Shown here piece by piece: positions 12,419-21,971 of a stretch of DNA of 64,000 nt; the first letter of the stretch is position 1, and every line of letters starts with the position of its first letter. A model generated the notes under the pieces. That model was not told the origin of the DNA and made no database searches. It saw nothing but the letters and a program-made list of their open reading frames with translations. A program made the translations under genes and the position numbers. Origin of the DNA: Shewanella cyperi (GTDB taxonomy: Bacteria > Pseudomonadota > Gammaproteobacteria > Enterobacterales > Shewanellaceae); the NCBI RefSeq assembly GCF_017354985.1, contig NZ_CP071501.1, forward strand, positions 763,501-827,500, in the 5' to 3' direction.

Positions 12419-13942
12419 TTAATCCTTACGGAACATCTTCAGCATGCGCTGAGTGACGGTGAAACCGCCGAAGATGTTGATACTGGCAATGAGCACGGCA
12501 ATAAAGGCCAGCGCGGTAATGAGCGTTGAGCCCTGACCTATCTGCAACAGGGCGCCGACCACGATAATGCCGGAGATGGCATTGGTGACCGACATCAGCG
12601 GTGTGTGCAGCGCATGGGTCACGTTCCACACCACGTAGTAGCCCACCACGCAGGCGAGTACGAATACGGTAAAGTGGGACAGAAACTCCGGCGGGGCCAC
12701 GGAGGCCACGGCGCCGAAACCGGCGATGCCGAGGGCGGCGAGGACAAACTTGAGCTTGGACGGCTTGGCCTCGGCCTTCTTGTGGGGCACCTTGGCAGCA
12801 GGTTTCGCCGGTGCCGCGGACACAGAGATTGGCGGTGGCGGGAAGCTGATTTCACCGGCCTTGATCACCGACATGTTGCGCAGCACCACGTCGTCATAGT
12901 CGAGTACGGCATTGCCATCTTTTTCTTTGCACACCAGCTTCATCAGGTTCACCAGGTTGGTGCCGTAGAGCTGGGAAGACTGGGCCGGCAGGCGGCCGGG
13001 CAGGTCGGTATAACCTATGACCTTGACGCCGTTGTCGGTGACAAAGAGTTCACCGGGTTTGGTGTATTCGCAGTTACCGCCGGTGGCCGCCGCCATATCG
13101 ACTATCACAGAGCCGCTCTTCATGCTGTCCACCATTTCCTTGGTGATGAGACGCGGCGCGGGTTTACCCGGGATCAGGGCGGTGGTGATTATGATGTCCA
13201 CTTCCTTGGCCTGCTGGGCAAACAGCTCCATTTCGGCCTTGATAAATTCGTCCGACATCACCTTGGCATAGCCGTCGGCTGAGGAGCCGTCTTCGCCACC
13301 GAAATCCAGCTTGAGGAATTCGCCCCCCATGGATTCAATCTGCTCCGCCACTTCCAGGCGAGTATCGAAGGCGCGCACTATGGCACCAAGGGAACCGGCG
13401 GTGCCAATGGCGGCCAGACCGGCCACACCTGCGCCTATCACCAGCACCTTGGCCGGTGGCACCTTACCTGCGGCGGTGATCTGTCCGGTAAAGAAACGGC
13501 CGAATTCGTGGGCGGCTTCCACCACGGCGCGGTAACCACCTATGTTGGCCATGGAAGACAGGGCATCGAGGGCCTGGGCCCGGGAAATGCGCGGTACCAT
13601 GTCCATGGCCAGCACATTGATGTTGCGGCTCGACAGCTGGCTCAGCAGTTCGGGATTTTGGGCCGGCCAAATAAAGCTGACCAGAGTAGCGCCATCTTTG
13701 ACCTTGGCGATTTCCTGCTCCGTCGGCGCGTTGACCTTGAAAATCAGGTCGGCCTGCCAGACATCATCCAGCACCTTGGCGCCGGCGGCCTCAAAGGCGG
13801 CATCGCCGAAGCTGGCCAGCTTGCCGGCGCCTCGCTCTACCACCACTTCAAAGCCGAGTTTCCTCAGTTGCTCGACCGTTGCCGGGGTCGCAGCGACCCG
13901 GGTCTCGGCGGCGAGACTTTCTCTCGGTATTCCAATCTGCAT
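12419..13942 (-). CDS. pntA: NAD(P) transhydrogenase subunit alpha
   Basis: PntA is the NAD(H)-binding subunit partnering PntB. The 507-residue protein starts [20 protein letters not shown], the canonical dI N-terminus. It has the nucleotide fold [20 protein letters not shown] and the mobile-loop region [20 protein letters not shown], a Lys/Ala/Pro-rich linker (about 385-405) and four C-terminal membrane helices. The start at 13942 has AGGGA upstream; an upstream in-frame extension to 14083 has no homology to the family and is rejected. It is the first gene of pntAB. Confidence 0.97.
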   Translation of the reverse strand: MQIGIPRESLAAETRVAATPATVEQLRKLGFEVVVERGAGKLASFGDAAFEAAGAKVLDDVWQADLIFKVNAPTEQEIAKVKDGATLVSFIWPAQNPELLSQLSSRNINVLAMDMVPRISRAQALDALSSMANIGGYRAVVEAAHEFGRFFTGQITAAGKVPPAKVLVIGAGVAGLAAIGTAGSLGAIVRAFDTRLEVAEQIESMGGEFLKLDFGGEDGSSADGYAKVMSDEFIKAEMELFAQQAKEVDIIITTALIPGKPAPRLITKEMVDSMKSGSVIVDMAAATGGNCEYTKPGELFVTDNGVKVIGYTDLPGRLPAQSSQLYGTNLVNLMKLVCKEKDGNAVLDYDDVVLRNMSVIKAGEISFPPPPISVSAAPAKPAAKVPHKKAEAKPSKLKFVLAALGIAGFGAVASVAPPEFLSHFTVFVLACVVGYYVVWNVTHALHTPLMSVTNAISGIIVVGALLQIGQGSTLITALAFIAVLIASINIFGGFTVTQRMLKMFRKD

Positions 13943-14299
13943 GACAAATCCCTGATGAATTATTAGATGTTGGGCACAGTGTCCTGGGGCGGGCCGCTTG
14001 TTTCCGGGGAGCGGCGCCTGTTCTTCTTGGGGCGTCCAGGCTCTCCGGGCAAGCTTATTTGCGCCCCGACAGGCAAAAGCCATTGTGGCAAGTCTGTATT
14101 GTTACACAAGTGTATTTTGTTCATGTGACGAGCTAAGCCACTGGTCGGAGCAAATTTTTTGCGACAGGACACACTTTTGTAGCCTAAATTTTCCACTCTG
14201 CATATTCCTAAAACGAATTAAAAATTAATATTTATTCTTTTTTGCTTGAGCTAAAGGGCACTAAGCTAGCATGCAATAAAATGTCACTGGGTCGTCCTC
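13943..14299. other. Intergenic region between divergent pntA and cysJ
   Basis: The 357-bp region separates pntA and cysJ. The pntA side is GC-rich and ordinary; the last 100 bp before cysJ are strongly AT-rich and presumably hold the cysJ promoter. I found no promoter with good -35/-10 and spacing and cannot place a CysB site, which has a loose consensus. A 77-codon minus-strand frame here shows no recognisable protein features. Confidence 0.5.
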
Positions 14300-16108
14300 A
14301 TGCTGTTAAAAGAATTATCCTCTCTCGCGTCTCCGCTCAGTGCCGAGCAGGTCGACAAGCTCAAGAATCTGACCTTTGAGCTCAATGCCGTGCAATTGGC
14401 CTGGGTCAGTGGTTATCTGGCGGCAAGCGCGCAATCTGCCGCTGGGGGGGCTTTTGCTGCAGCACCAGCTGCCCAGGAAGCCGCGACTTTAACGGTGCTT
14501 TACGCATCGCAGACCGGCAATGCCAAAGGCGTGGCCAGTAAAATCAAAGCGGCGGCAGAAGGCCGTGGCTTAGCTGTGCAGTTACAAGATATTGCCTCGT
14601 ATAAAACGAATGCGTTGGCAAAAGAAACATTCCTGATAATTGTTGCCTCGACCTATGGCGAGGGCGAGCCACCCGAGAGCGCTGTTAGTTTCTATAAGTT
14701 CCTGTTTGGTAAAAAAGCACCGAAGTTACCGCAGCTGCAATTTGCCGTGTTGGGCCTTGGCGATACCAGCTATGAGTTTTTCTGCAAAACCGCCACTGAC
14801 TTTGACAGCCAACTGGCTGCATTAGGTGCAAAACGCTTGTATGAGCCAGCCCTGCTTGACGTCGATTATGCCGAGGGTGCGAAAAACTGGCAGGAAGCAG
14901 CCTTAGATGTGTTTACACCGCTGCTTAAAGCATCAGGCGCCGGTAGCGAGCGAGTGATTGCATGGCCAGGTGCGACTGGCACCGCGGCTAGCCACAGCCA
15001 GTATGATAAGGAAAACCCAGCGACAGCTGAGTTAAGTGTTAATCAAAAGATCACGGCGCGTAATTCCACCAAAGACGTGCGTCATATTGAGATCTCGCTG
15101 GAAGGCTCCGGCCTGACCTATCAGCCGGGTGATGCTTTAGGGGTATATTTCCGCAATGCACCGGAGCTTGTCGCCAGCGTGCTGGCCGCCACAGGTTTAA
15201 CTGGCAGCGAGCAAGTTGAACTGTCTGGCCAGACATTAACCCTGCAAGCGGCGTTAACCGACGAGCTGGAGCTCACCCAGGCTTACCCGTCGCTGGTGAC
15301 CAAGTACGCAGAGGCGAGCAACAATGCCGAATTGCAGGCGCTTGGCGCAGACAAGGACGCGCTGCGCGCTTATCTGGCCGATAAACAAAGTGCCGATGTG
15401 ATTGTGCAAAACCCTGCCAACATCAGCGCACAGCAGCTGGTGGACAGCCTGCGCAAAGTGCAGCCACGCTTGTATTCCATCGCCTCAAGCCAAGCCGAAG
15501 TGGGCGAAGAAGTGCATTTAACCGTTGGTGTGGTGCGTTACGATGCTTTTGGCAGCACCCATTTAGGCGGTGCCTCTGGCTTCTTGGCTGAGCGCTTAGC
15601 CGAAGGTGAGCCGGTGAAAGTCTTTGTTGAACACAACGACAACTTCCGCCTGCCAAGCCCCGATACGCCAGTGTTGATGATTGGCCCCGGCACCGGTATT
15701 GCGCCGTTTCGGGCGTTCTTGCAAGAGCGTGATAACGCAGGTGCGACCGGCCAAAACTGGCTGTTCTTTGGCAACCCGCATTTCACCCGTGATTTCTTAT
15801 ATCAGGTGGAGCTTCAAGACTACTTGAAGCGTGGCGTGTTAACCCACCTGGATGTGGCATTTAGCCGCGACCAAGCACAAAAAGTGTATGTGCAGGATAA
15901 ACTGGCAGCCAAAGGCGCCGAAGTGTGGTCTTGGCTGCAACAAGGTGCGCACTTATATATTTGTGGTGACGGCAACCGGATGGCGAAAGATGTACATCAG
16001 GCGTTATTACAAATTGCCCAAACCCACGGTGGCTTGTCTGACGAAGCAGCAGACGAGTATTTTGAAGAGTTACGCGCGAGCAAACGTTATCAGAAGGATG
16101 TTTATTAA
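14300..16108 (+). CDS. cysJ: Sulfite reductase (NADPH) flavoprotein alpha subunit
   Basis: CysJ passes electrons from NADPH through FAD and FMN to CysI for sulfite reduction to sulfide. The 602-residue protein is the usual length. It has an FMN flavodoxin domain (about 67-205: [27 protein letters not shown]), an FAD domain ([20 protein letters not shown]) and an NADPH domain ([33 protein letters not shown]). The TAA stop overlaps the cysI ATG by one base. After about the first 40 codons the codon choice changes: TTA and TTG leucine and CAA glutamine are common, while ATA isoleucine, frequent in surrounding genes, almost vanishes. This suggests transferred or recombined DNA. Confidence 0.97.
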   Translation: MLLKELSSLASPLSAEQVDKLKNLTFELNAVQLAWVSGYLAASAQSAAGGAFAAAPAAQEAATLTVLYASQTGNAKGVASKIKAAAEGRGLAVQLQDIASYKTNALAKETFLIIVASTYGEGEPPESAVSFYKFLFGKKAPKLPQLQFAVLGLGDTSYEFFCKTATDFDSQLAALGAKRLYEPALLDVDYAEGAKNWQEAALDVFTPLLKASGAGSERVIAWPGATGTAASHSQYDKENPATAELSVNQKITARNSTKDVRHIEISLEGSGLTYQPGDALGVYFRNAPELVASVLAATGLTGSEQVELSGQTLTLQAALTDELELTQAYPSLVTKYAEASNNAELQALGADKDALRAYLADKQSADVIVQNPANISAQQLVDSLRKVQPRLYSIASSQAEVGEEVHLTVGVVRYDAFGSTHLGGASGFLAERLAEGEPVKVFVEHNDNFRLPSPDTPVLMIGPGTGIAPFRAFLQERDNAGATGQNWLFFGNPHFTRDFLYQVELQDYLKRGVLTHLDVAFSRDQAQKVYVQDKLAAKGAEVWSWLQQGAHLYICGDGNRMAKDVHQALLQIAQTHGGLSDEAADEYFEELRASKRYQKDVY

Positions 16109-17823
16109 TGAGCCAATATCCAATTAAACCTGAGCTGCAGGTGCAGGGCCAGCTGTCTGATAACGAGCGTCTGAAGGCTGAAAGCAACCATTTGCGTGGC
16201 ACTATCACCACAGATTTAAAAGACGAAATTACCGGTGGTTTTACCGGTGATAACTTCATGTTGGTGCGTTTTCACGGCATGTATCAGCAGGATGACCGCG
16301 ATTTACGTGCTGAGCGCGCGGAGCAAAAGCTGGAGCCGCTGCATAATGTGATGCTGCGGGCGCGCATGCCCGGCGGGATTATCAAGCCTGAGCAATGGCT
16401 GGCGATTGATGAATTTGCCCGCGAGCACACCATGTATGGCTCAATTCGGTTAACCACCCGCCAGACCTTCCAGTTCCACGGCGTGTTTAAACCGGATATC
16501 AAGCCGATGCACCAGATGCTGAATAAAATTGGCATCGACTCGATTGCCACCGCCGGTGACGTAAACCGCAACGTGCTGTGTACCTCAAACCCTGTGGAAT
16601 CGGTGTTGCACCAGCAAGCTTATGAGTGGGCTGCAAAAATCTCTGAACATTTGCTGCCAAAAACCCGCGCCTATGCCGAGATTTGGCTGGGCGAAGAAAA
16701 AGTAGAAACCACGGAAACTGAGCCGGTGCTGGGTGATACCTACCTGCCGCGTAAGTTTAAAACCACTGTGGTGATCCCACCGCATAACGATGTCGATGTC
16801 CACGCCAACGACTTGAACTTTGTCGCTATCGCTGAAAATGGCCAACTGGTTGGTTTTAACGTGTTGGTTGGTGGCGGCCTTGCGATGACCCATGGCGATA
16901 AAGCGACTTATCCGCGCCGGGCAGAAGATTTGGGCTTTATCGGTCTTGAGCATGTGCTGAAAGTCGCAGAGCACGTGGTCACAGTGCAGCGTGACTACGG
17001 CGATCGGGTTAACCGGAAAAATGCCAAAACCAAATACACCATAGATCGTATCGGCGTTGACGCTTTCAAAGCAGAAGTGGAACAACGGGTTGGCGTGGCC
17101 TTTGGCCCAAGCCGTCCTTATGAATTTACCCACCGTGGCGATCGCTTTGGTTGGGTGGAAGGCATTGATGGTAAGCACCATTTAACACTCTTTATCGAAA
17201 ACGGCCGTCTGCTCGATTACCCGGGTAAGCCGCTGAAAACGGGCGTTGCTGAAATTGCCAAAGTGCATAAAGGCGATTTTCGCATGACGGCAAACCAGAA
17301 CCTGATCATCGCAGGGGTTGCTGCCGAAGATAAAGCGCAGATTGAGCAGCTTGCGCGCAATCATGGTTTGTTGGATAACGTGACCACCCAGCGTAAAAAC
17401 TCGATGGCTTGCGTGTCACTGCCAACTTGTCCGCTGGCGATGGCAGAAGCCGAACGTTACCTGCCAACGCTGGTCACCCACGTTGAAGGGATCTTGAGCA
17501 AGCACGGCATTGCGGACGACCATATCATCCTGCGCGTCGTGGGTTGCCCGAATGGCTGCGGCCGCGCCATGTTGGCAGAAGCCGGTTTAGTGGGCCGTGG
17601 TCCTGGCAAATACAACCTGTATCTGGGCGGTAACACTGCGGGTACCCGTATTCCGAAATTGTATTTGGATAACGTAGCCGAAGCGGAAATTCTGGCTGCA
17701 CTGGATACCTTGATTGGCCGCTGGTCAGTTGAGCGTAACCCAGGTGAATGTTTTGGTGATTTTGTTATTCGGGTGGGTGTTGTTGCCGAAGTGAAAGTCA
17801 GTAAAACCGACTTCCACGCCTGA
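16108..17823 (+). CDS. cysI: Sulfite reductase (NADPH) hemoprotein beta subunit
   Basis: CysI carries the siroheme and 4Fe-4S centre that reduce sulfite to sulfide by six electrons. The 571-residue protein matches the family length. It has the substrate-binding Arg region [14 protein letters not shown] and the paired cluster/siroheme Cys motifs [13 protein letters not shown] and [14 protein letters not shown] (Cys-x5-Cys and Cys-x3-Cys). Translation is coupled to cysJ through a TAATG overlap. Its codon choice is foreign-looking like that of cysJ. An intrinsic terminator lies just downstream, before cysH. Confidence 0.97.
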   Translation: MSQYPIKPELQVQGQLSDNERLKAESNHLRGTITTDLKDEITGGFTGDNFMLVRFHGMYQQDDRDLRAERAEQKLEPLHNVMLRARMPGGIIKPEQWLAIDEFAREHTMYGSIRLTTRQTFQFHGVFKPDIKPMHQMLNKIGIDSIATAGDVNRNVLCTSNPVESVLHQQAYEWAAKISEHLLPKTRAYAEIWLGEEKVETTETEPVLGDTYLPRKFKTTVVIPPHNDVDVHANDLNFVAIAENGQLVGFNVLVGGGLAMTHGDKATYPRRAEDLGFIGLEHVLKVAEHVVTVQRDYGDRVNRKNAKTKYTIDRIGVDAFKAEVEQRVGVAFGPSRPYEFTHRGDRFGWVEGIDGKHHLTLFIENGRLLDYPGKPLKTGVAEIAKVHKGDFRMTANQNLIIAGVAAEDKAQIEQLARNHGLLDNVTTQRKNSMACVSLPTCPLAMAEAERYLPTLVTHVEGILSKHGIADDHIILRVVGCPNGCGRAMLAEAGLVGRGPGKYNLYLGGNTAGTRIPKLYLDNVAEAEILAALDTLIGRWSVERNPGECFGDFVIRVGVVAEVKVSKTDFHA

Positions 17824-17832
17824 GACCAGTCA

Positions 17833-17862
17833 GGGGGAAGCAAAGCTTCCCCCGTTTGTTTT
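17833..17862 (+). terminator. Intrinsic terminator between cysI and cysH
   Basis: Hairpin GGGGGAAGC-AAA-GCTTCCCCC followed by GTTTGTTTT. It lies 10 bp after the cysI stop, so cysH is either read at reduced level or has its own promoter. Confidence 0.8.
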
Positions 17863-17920
17863 GGCGGCCCGATGGCCGGTGCCAAGACGTGTAGCGACGC
17901 CAGAACCCTTGGAGATAAGC

Positions 17921-18649
17921 ATGAATTATCACGATTTACTTAGTCTGGACGCAGCCGAGCAAGCGGCCGCGCTTGCGGACATCAATCTACAGCTGGCCAA
18001 GGCCACGCCTGCCGAGCGGGTTGAATTTGCACTGCGTGAATTACCCGGCGAGCATATTGTAAGCTCCAGTTTTGGTATCCAGGCGGCGGTAATGCTGCAT
18101 TTGGTGACGCAGGTAAAAAGCGATGTTCCTGTGGTGCTGACCGATACCGGGTATTTGTTCCCGGAAACCTACCGCTTTATCGATGAACTGACCGAGCGCC
18201 TTAAGCTTAACCTTAAGGTGTACCGCGCCCCGATGACGGCGGCCTGGCAGGAAGCGCGCTTCGGCAAGCTGTGGGAACAGGGACTCGACGGGCTTGAGCA
18301 ATACAACAGGCTCAACAAGGTGGAACCCATGCAGCGGGCCCTCAATGAGCTTGAAGTGGGCACCTGGTTTGCCGGGCTGCGCCGCAGTCAGGCCTCCACC
18401 CGGGAAGCCCTGCCTGTGTTGGCCATCCACGGCAAGCGTTACAAGCTGTTGCCCATCATAGAGTGGAGCAACAAAGACGTGCATCAGTATCTGACCAGGT
18501 ATGAACTGCCATATCATCCACTGTGGGAGCAGGGCTATGTATCTGTGGGCGATACCCATTCCACCAAGCCGCTGGAGCTTGGGATGACCGAAGAAGAAAC
18601 CCGCTTCAACGGCCTCAAGCGCGAATGCGGTCTGCACTACGATATCTAG
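17921..18649 (+). CDS. cysH: Phosphoadenosine phosphosulfate (PAPS) reductase
   Basis: CysH reduces PAPS to sulfite with thioredoxin, supplying the substrate of CysJI. The 242-residue protein shows the PP-loop-like [14 protein letters not shown], the motif [12 protein letters not shown], and the catalytic Cys in the C-terminal [10 protein letters not shown]. It lacks the Cys-Cys pairs that bind the Fe-S cluster of APS-specific enzymes, so PAPS is the likely substrate. The ATG at 17921 has GGAG upstream. The first third has foreign-looking codon use like cysJI, while the region from about 18240 onward looks like the host genes, suggesting a recombination joint inside the gene. Confidence 0.96.
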   Translation: MNYHDLLSLDAAEQAAALADINLQLAKATPAERVEFALRELPGEHIVSSSFGIQAAVMLHLVTQVKSDVPVVLTDTGYLFPETYRFIDELTERLKLNLKVYRAPMTAAWQEARFGKLWEQGLDGLEQYNRLNKVEPMQRALNELEVGTWFAGLRRSQASTREALPVLAIHGKRYKLLPIIEWSNKDVHQYLTRYELPYHPLWEQGYVSVGDTHSTKPLELGMTEEETRFNGLKRECGLHYDI

Positions 18650-18672
18650 TTGCATATGAATCACTTAAAGTT

Positions 18673-18705
18673 AAAAAAACGCCGGCTATCGCCGGCGTTT
18701 TTATT
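18673..18705 (+). terminator. Intrinsic terminator of cysH
   Basis: Hairpin ACGCCGGC-TATC-GCCGGCGT followed by TTTTATT. Confidence 0.9.
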
Positions 18706-18778
18706 GGCACTTACTCCATGTTTATCGCAACTCATTCCCTAAGGCTTTGGCACGGCTCCCCCGCCGTTCCGGCACTGC

Positions 18779-20182
18779 TCAATGGCTGAAAAAAACCGAT
18801 GTCTGGCCGACCGTCTGGTGTGTATCAAGGCTGTCCGTCACCACAAAACGCAGCTGATAGCTTGGCTGCTGAATGGGCGGTTTCACCCTTACCGTCAGCG
18901 GCAATTCCAGTTGTTCCCCGGCGGCAATAAACACCTCTTGCTGTGACAGGGTCAGCGGCAGGTTGGCCTCAGCGGCGATGCTGTAGTGTCTGTCCTGCTG
19001 GGTCTTATTACGGATCTTCAGCACATAACTGTTCTCCACACTGTCATCGTCCATCACCCGGTACAGGCTCTGGCGATCGCGGATTACGTTGAGGTCGATC
19101 AGCTCGCGGGTCTGAAGATCCAGTACCAGCATGGCCAGCACGACCAATAGCGCCAGGCCGTAGCCCAGGAAACGTTTGCGTTGCCACAGAGGCTGACTCC
19201 GACCCTTAAGCGCGGTATCACTGGTATAGGAAATCAAATTGGGGCGATAGCCGAATTTGTCCATGGTCTGGTTGCAGGCATCGACACAGGCGCCGCAGTT
19301 GATGCACTCGTATTGCAGGCCGTTACGTATATCTATGCCGGTGGGGCAAACCTCTACGCAAAGGTTGCAGTCGACGCAGTCACCCAGTTCGGTCGCCTGT
19401 TTACGCTTGCGTGGGCCACGGGCTTCGCCGCGGGCGGCATCGTAGGTGACCGTCTGGGTAAAGTCATCAAACATGGCAGACTGAAACCGGGCGTAGGGGC
19501 AGCAGTGCAGGCACATCATTTCCCGCATCCAGCCGGCATTGAGGTAGGTACACAGGGCGAAAAACCACACCCAGGCCGTATCCCAAAAGGCAGCGCTGAA
19601 GCTGAATATGGCTGTGTACAGCTCCCTGGCCGGCACGAAATAGGCCACGAAGCCACAGCCCGTCAGCAGGGAGAGCAGCAACCAGACACTGTGTTTGCCG
19701 GCGCGTTTTCCGGCCTTGCCGAGGCTCATGGGCGCCTTGTCCAGCGCAATACGTTGGTTGCGGCTGCCTTCAAACTTTTCTTCCACCCAGACGAACATAA
19801 AGGTCCAGGCGGTTTGCGGACATAAAAAACCGCACCAGACCCTGCCCCAGAACAGGGTCACGAAGAAGAGGGCGAAGGCGGCGGCGATAAAAACCCAGGC
19901 CAGCAGGGTAAAGTCCTGGGGCCAGAGGCTGGCACCAAAGAGGTAAAATTGCTGATTGGCCAAATCAAACCAGATGGCCTGTCGACCCTGGTAGTTGATT
20001 AGGGGCAAAAGAAAAAACAGCCCAATCAACAGGGTATTGAGCCCCCATCGCCAGCGGTTGAAGCGCCCGCTCTGGCTGCGAAAGTGAAGTTTTGTATTGC
20101 GCTGGGCCGGGGCGGTTTGCGGTGCTGTGGGTATGTGAATGACCGGAATGGATTCCGTGATTGGACTGTACTGCTTGACCAT
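18779..20182 (-). CDS. ccoG: Cytochrome c oxidase accessory protein CcoG (RdxA/FixG)
   Basis: CcoG is an inner-membrane Fe-S protein tied to cbb3 oxidase assembly; members of the family have been reported to reduce Cu(II) to Cu(I). The 467-residue protein has about five membrane helices, two membrane-proximal Cys motifs (CGFLCP near 117-121 and CLHCCPY near 224-229), a double 4Fe-4S ferredoxin domain (about 269-304: CVDCNLCVEVCP, CINCGACVDACN) and a periplasmic Ig-like C-terminal domain. The start at 20182 has AGGAAG upstream. No other cbb3 genes are in the window. Upstream lie a sigma-54 promoter, an IHF-like site and palindromic activator sites, with the enhancer-binding protein gene next door, so regulation by that protein is very likely. 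Confidence 0.95.
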   Translation of the reverse strand: MVKQYSPITESIPVIHIPTAPQTAPAQRNTKLHFRSQSGRFNRWRWGLNTLLIGLFFLLPLINYQGRQAIWFDLANQQFYLFGASLWPQDFTLLAWVFIAAAFALFFVTLFWGRVWCGFLCPQTAWTFMFVWVEEKFEGSRNQRIALDKAPMSLGKAGKRAGKHSVWLLLSLLTGCGFVAYFVPARELYTAIFSFSAAFWDTAWVWFFALCTYLNAGWMREMMCLHCCPYARFQSAMFDDFTQTVTYDAARGEARGPRKRKQATELGDCVDCNLCVEVCPTGIDIRNGLQYECINCGACVDACNQTMDKFGYRPNLISYTSDTALKGRSQPLWQRKRFLGYGLALLVVLAMLVLDLQTRELIDLNVIRDRQSLYRVMDDDSVENSYVLKIRNKTQQDRHYSIAAEANLPLTLSQQEVFIAAGEQLELPLTVRVKPPIQQPSYQLRFVVTDSLDTHQTVGQTSVFFSH

Positions 20183-20219
20183 GGGACTTCCTGATTAACT
20201 TTGGATGCCCCCTCATAAG

Positions 20220-20234
20220 GCAAGTGACGTGCCA
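20220..20234 (-). promoter_or_regulatory. Sigma-54 (-24/-12) promoter of ccoG
   Basis: On the minus strand the sequence reads TGGCAC-GTCAC-TTGC, an exact match to the sigma-54 core with correct GG-to-GC spacing. It places transcription start near 20208, about 26 nt before the ccoG ATG. The neighbouring gene encodes a sigma-54 activator, which supports the call. Confidence 0.88.
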
Positions 20235-20249
20235 GGAAATCTCGCTATT

Positions 20250-20262
20250 TAAGTTATTGTTT
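20250..20262 (-). promoter_or_regulatory. IHF-like site between activator sites and the ccoG promoter
   Basis: On the minus strand AAACAA-TAAC-TTA matches the IHF consensus WATCAA-N4-TTR at all but one fixed base. It sits about 16 bp upstream of the -24 element, where IHF usually bends DNA in sigma-54 promoters. The consensus is loose, so this is only suggestive. Confidence 0.5.
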
Positions 20263-20297
20263 AATATTAAAAACTTGCTTGGTGATGGCTTGAGTTG

Positions 20298-20332
20298 TCA
20301 CGACATATCGTGATTAAGGCGATATATCGTGA
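20298..20332. promoter_or_regulatory. Twin palindromic upstream activator sites for ccoG
   Basis: A perfect inverted repeat TCACGA-CATA-TCGTGA (20298-20313) is followed by a half-conserved copy AGGCGA-TATA-TCGTGA (20317-20332), centre-to-centre 19 bp. The sites lie roughly 90-124 bp upstream of the predicted sigma-54 start. They begin about 13 bp beyond the stop of the activator gene. A third related copy lies upstream of the activator gene. Confidence 0.78.
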
Positions 20333-20344
20333 CTTGGTGGCGGT

Positions 20345-21760
20345 TCAGGGGCGACGGATCTTGAGTTTTTGCATCCGCGATCTCAGAGTGCTTGGCGGCA
20401 ATCCCAGCGCGGCCGCCGCTCCCATGGGGCCCGATATGCGCCACTGGCACGCTTGCAGTGTGGCCTGAATGTGCGCCGCTTCCACCTCGGCCAGGGTTTG
20501 CCCTGGTCGGGGGCCGGAGGAGGACTGGGTCAAGGGCGCCAGGCTGATAATGGGACTGTGGGTCAGAATGGCTTCCCGCTCCAGCAGATTTTGCAGCTCG
20601 CGCACATTGCCGGGCCAGGAATAATGCATCAGTTGCTGCAGGCTGTCGCCGTCGACTCCGGCCAAGGGTTTGCCGAGTTTTTGTGACAGGCTTTTGAGCA
20701 TTTGCTGCACCAACTCGGGAATGTCTTCCCGCCGCTCCCTCAGTGCCGGCACTCTGAGGGGGAAGACATTGAGGCGATAATACAGATCCATGCGGAACAG
20801 CCCCTGTTCCACCCGTTTTTGCAGATCGTGATGGGTGGCGGCAATCAGCCGTATGTCCACCTTGATGCTGTCACTGCCGCCGACCCGCTCAAATTCCTGC
20901 TCCTGAATGACCCTGAGTAGTTTTGACTGGGCTTCGAGACTCAGCTCCGCCACCTCATCGAGAAACAGGGTGCCTTTGTGGGCCAGCTCAAAGCGGCCCT
21001 TGCGTCTTTGGCTGGCTCCTGTGAAGGCACCTTTTTCGTGACCGAACAGCTCACTTTCGAGCAGGGACGCCGAAAAGGCGGCGCAGTTGACACTGATCAT
21101 GGGTTTATCCCGGCGGGCGCTGAGACGGTGCAGCTGACGGGCAACCAGTTCTTTACCAGTACCATTCTCACCCTGGATCAGTACTGTACTGTCGGTATTG
21201 GCCACCAGGCGCAGCTGTTTCAGCAGCTGCTGGATTGCGCTGCTGTTGCCACTGATCTGCTGATGACCGGTTTTGTCCTCAAGCTCGGCCTGTAACCAGG
21301 AATTTTCCGAGGCCAGCTGCTCCGACAGCGCCTGCACCTGTTCCAAGGCCTGCCGCAGCGACAGTTCGGTTTGTTTTTGCAGACTGATGTCACGAAATAT
21401 CGCGACTACGCCCTTAAGCTTGCCATCCTGCCACACTGGGGTGGAGTTGTAGTGCACGGGAAAGCAGCTGCCATCCTTACGCCAGAACACTTCGGAGCTG
21501 ATTTCCCTGGGTTTGCCATCCTTCAGGGTTTGATAGATGGGGCACTCCTCGTGGGGGTAGGGGTTGCCATCGGCGTGGCTGTGATGGTGAAAGTCGTGAA
21601 TTTTGCGCCCCAAGAGTTCGTCGGCGCTCCAGCCGGTCATGCGCTCGGCGGCCGGGTTTATAAACACGGCGTTGCCTTTAAGATCAAAGCCATAGATACC
21701 TTCGCTGACGGCGTTGAGCAGCAGGCGGTTTTCTGGCAGGAAACTGTCGGTTTGGGACAT
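20345..21760 (-). CDS. PAS-containing sigma-54 enhancer-binding regulator
   Basis: This 471-residue activator has a PAS domain (about 8-125) with a His/Cys-rich segment (HHHSHADGNPYPHEECP), a coiled linker, a sigma-54 AAA+ domain (Walker A GENGTGKE near 197-204, GAFTGA loop near 244-249, Walker B GTLFLDEVAEL) and a Fis-type helix-turn-helix at the C-terminus (GAAAALGLPPSTLRSRMQKL). The AAA+ motifs are intact, so it should remodel sigma-54 polymerase. I start at 21760 because a good sigma-70 promoter at 21798-21826 would lie inside the longer frame from 21889. Its likely targets are ccoG and itself. The ligand sensed by PAS is unknown; oxygen, redox state or copper fit the target gene. Confidence 0.9.
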   Translation of the reverse strand: MSQTDSFLPENRLLLNAVSEGIYGFDLKGNAVFINPAAERMTGWSADELLGRKIHDFHHHSHADGNPYPHEECPIYQTLKDGKPREISSEVFWRKDGSCFPVHYNSTPVWQDGKLKGVVAIFRDISLQKQTELSLRQALEQVQALSEQLASENSWLQAELEDKTGHQQISGNSSAIQQLLKQLRLVANTDSTVLIQGENGTGKELVARQLHRLSARRDKPMISVNCAAFSASLLESELFGHEKGAFTGASQRRKGRFELAHKGTLFLDEVAELSLEAQSKLLRVIQEQEFERVGGSDSIKVDIRLIAATHHDLQKRVEQGLFRMDLYYRLNVFPLRVPALRERREDIPELVQQMLKSLSQKLGKPLAGVDGDSLQQLMHYSWPGNVRELQNLLEREAILTHSPIISLAPLTQSSSGPRPGQTLAEVEAAHIQATLQACQWRISGPMGAAAALGLPPSTLRSRMQKLKIRRP

Positions 21761-21797
21761 AAGCAAAGGGCAGGCATTCAGGCGTAATAATAGGCCG

Positions 21798-21826
21798 AGT
21801 ATAGGCAGCAGGACCGTGGCTGTCAC
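21798..21826 (-). promoter_or_regulatory. Sigma-70 promoter of the PAS/sigma-54 activator gene
   Basis: On the minus strand GTGACA (-35) and TATACT (-10) are separated by exactly 17 bp; each matches five of six consensus bases. Start of transcription would be near 21790, giving a leader of about 30 nt to the ATG at 21760. Confidence 0.72.
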
Positions 21827-21843
21827 CCTTGGCGGCTTCATGG

Positions 21844-21859
21844 TCGCGAAATATCGTGA
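21844..21859. promoter_or_regulatory. Palindromic site upstream of the activator gene
   Basis: TCGCGA-AATA-TCGTGA differs from the perfect ccoG palindrome by one base in the arms. It lies about 18 bp upstream of the activator's -35 element, suggesting autoregulation. It is also about 110 bp upstream of the divergent lysE-type gene. Confidence 0.72.
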
Positions 21860-21971
21860 TTCGATATCCGGAGCAAACAAGCGCTTCATTGCCGCCGAGG
21901 CTCTGGGGTATAGTGGCCGCTCTCTAGGTGCGGATTAAGACACCGACAGCAGCAAGTTTACAGGGGCGTGT

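Noticed and set aside
13963..14196. 77-codon minus-strand frame in the pntA-cysJ gap
   Set aside because: The Cys/His pattern looks faintly like a zinc finger, but it lies in a promoter region, lacks a ribosome site and shows no coding bias.
14210..14299. CysB-binding site upstream of cysJ
   Set aside because: The region is AT-rich and plausible, but the CysB consensus is too loose to place a site by eye.
21901..21920. TATAGT as a -10 for the LysE-family gene
   Set aside because: No acceptable -35 at 16-18 bp spacing; the promoter could not be supported.
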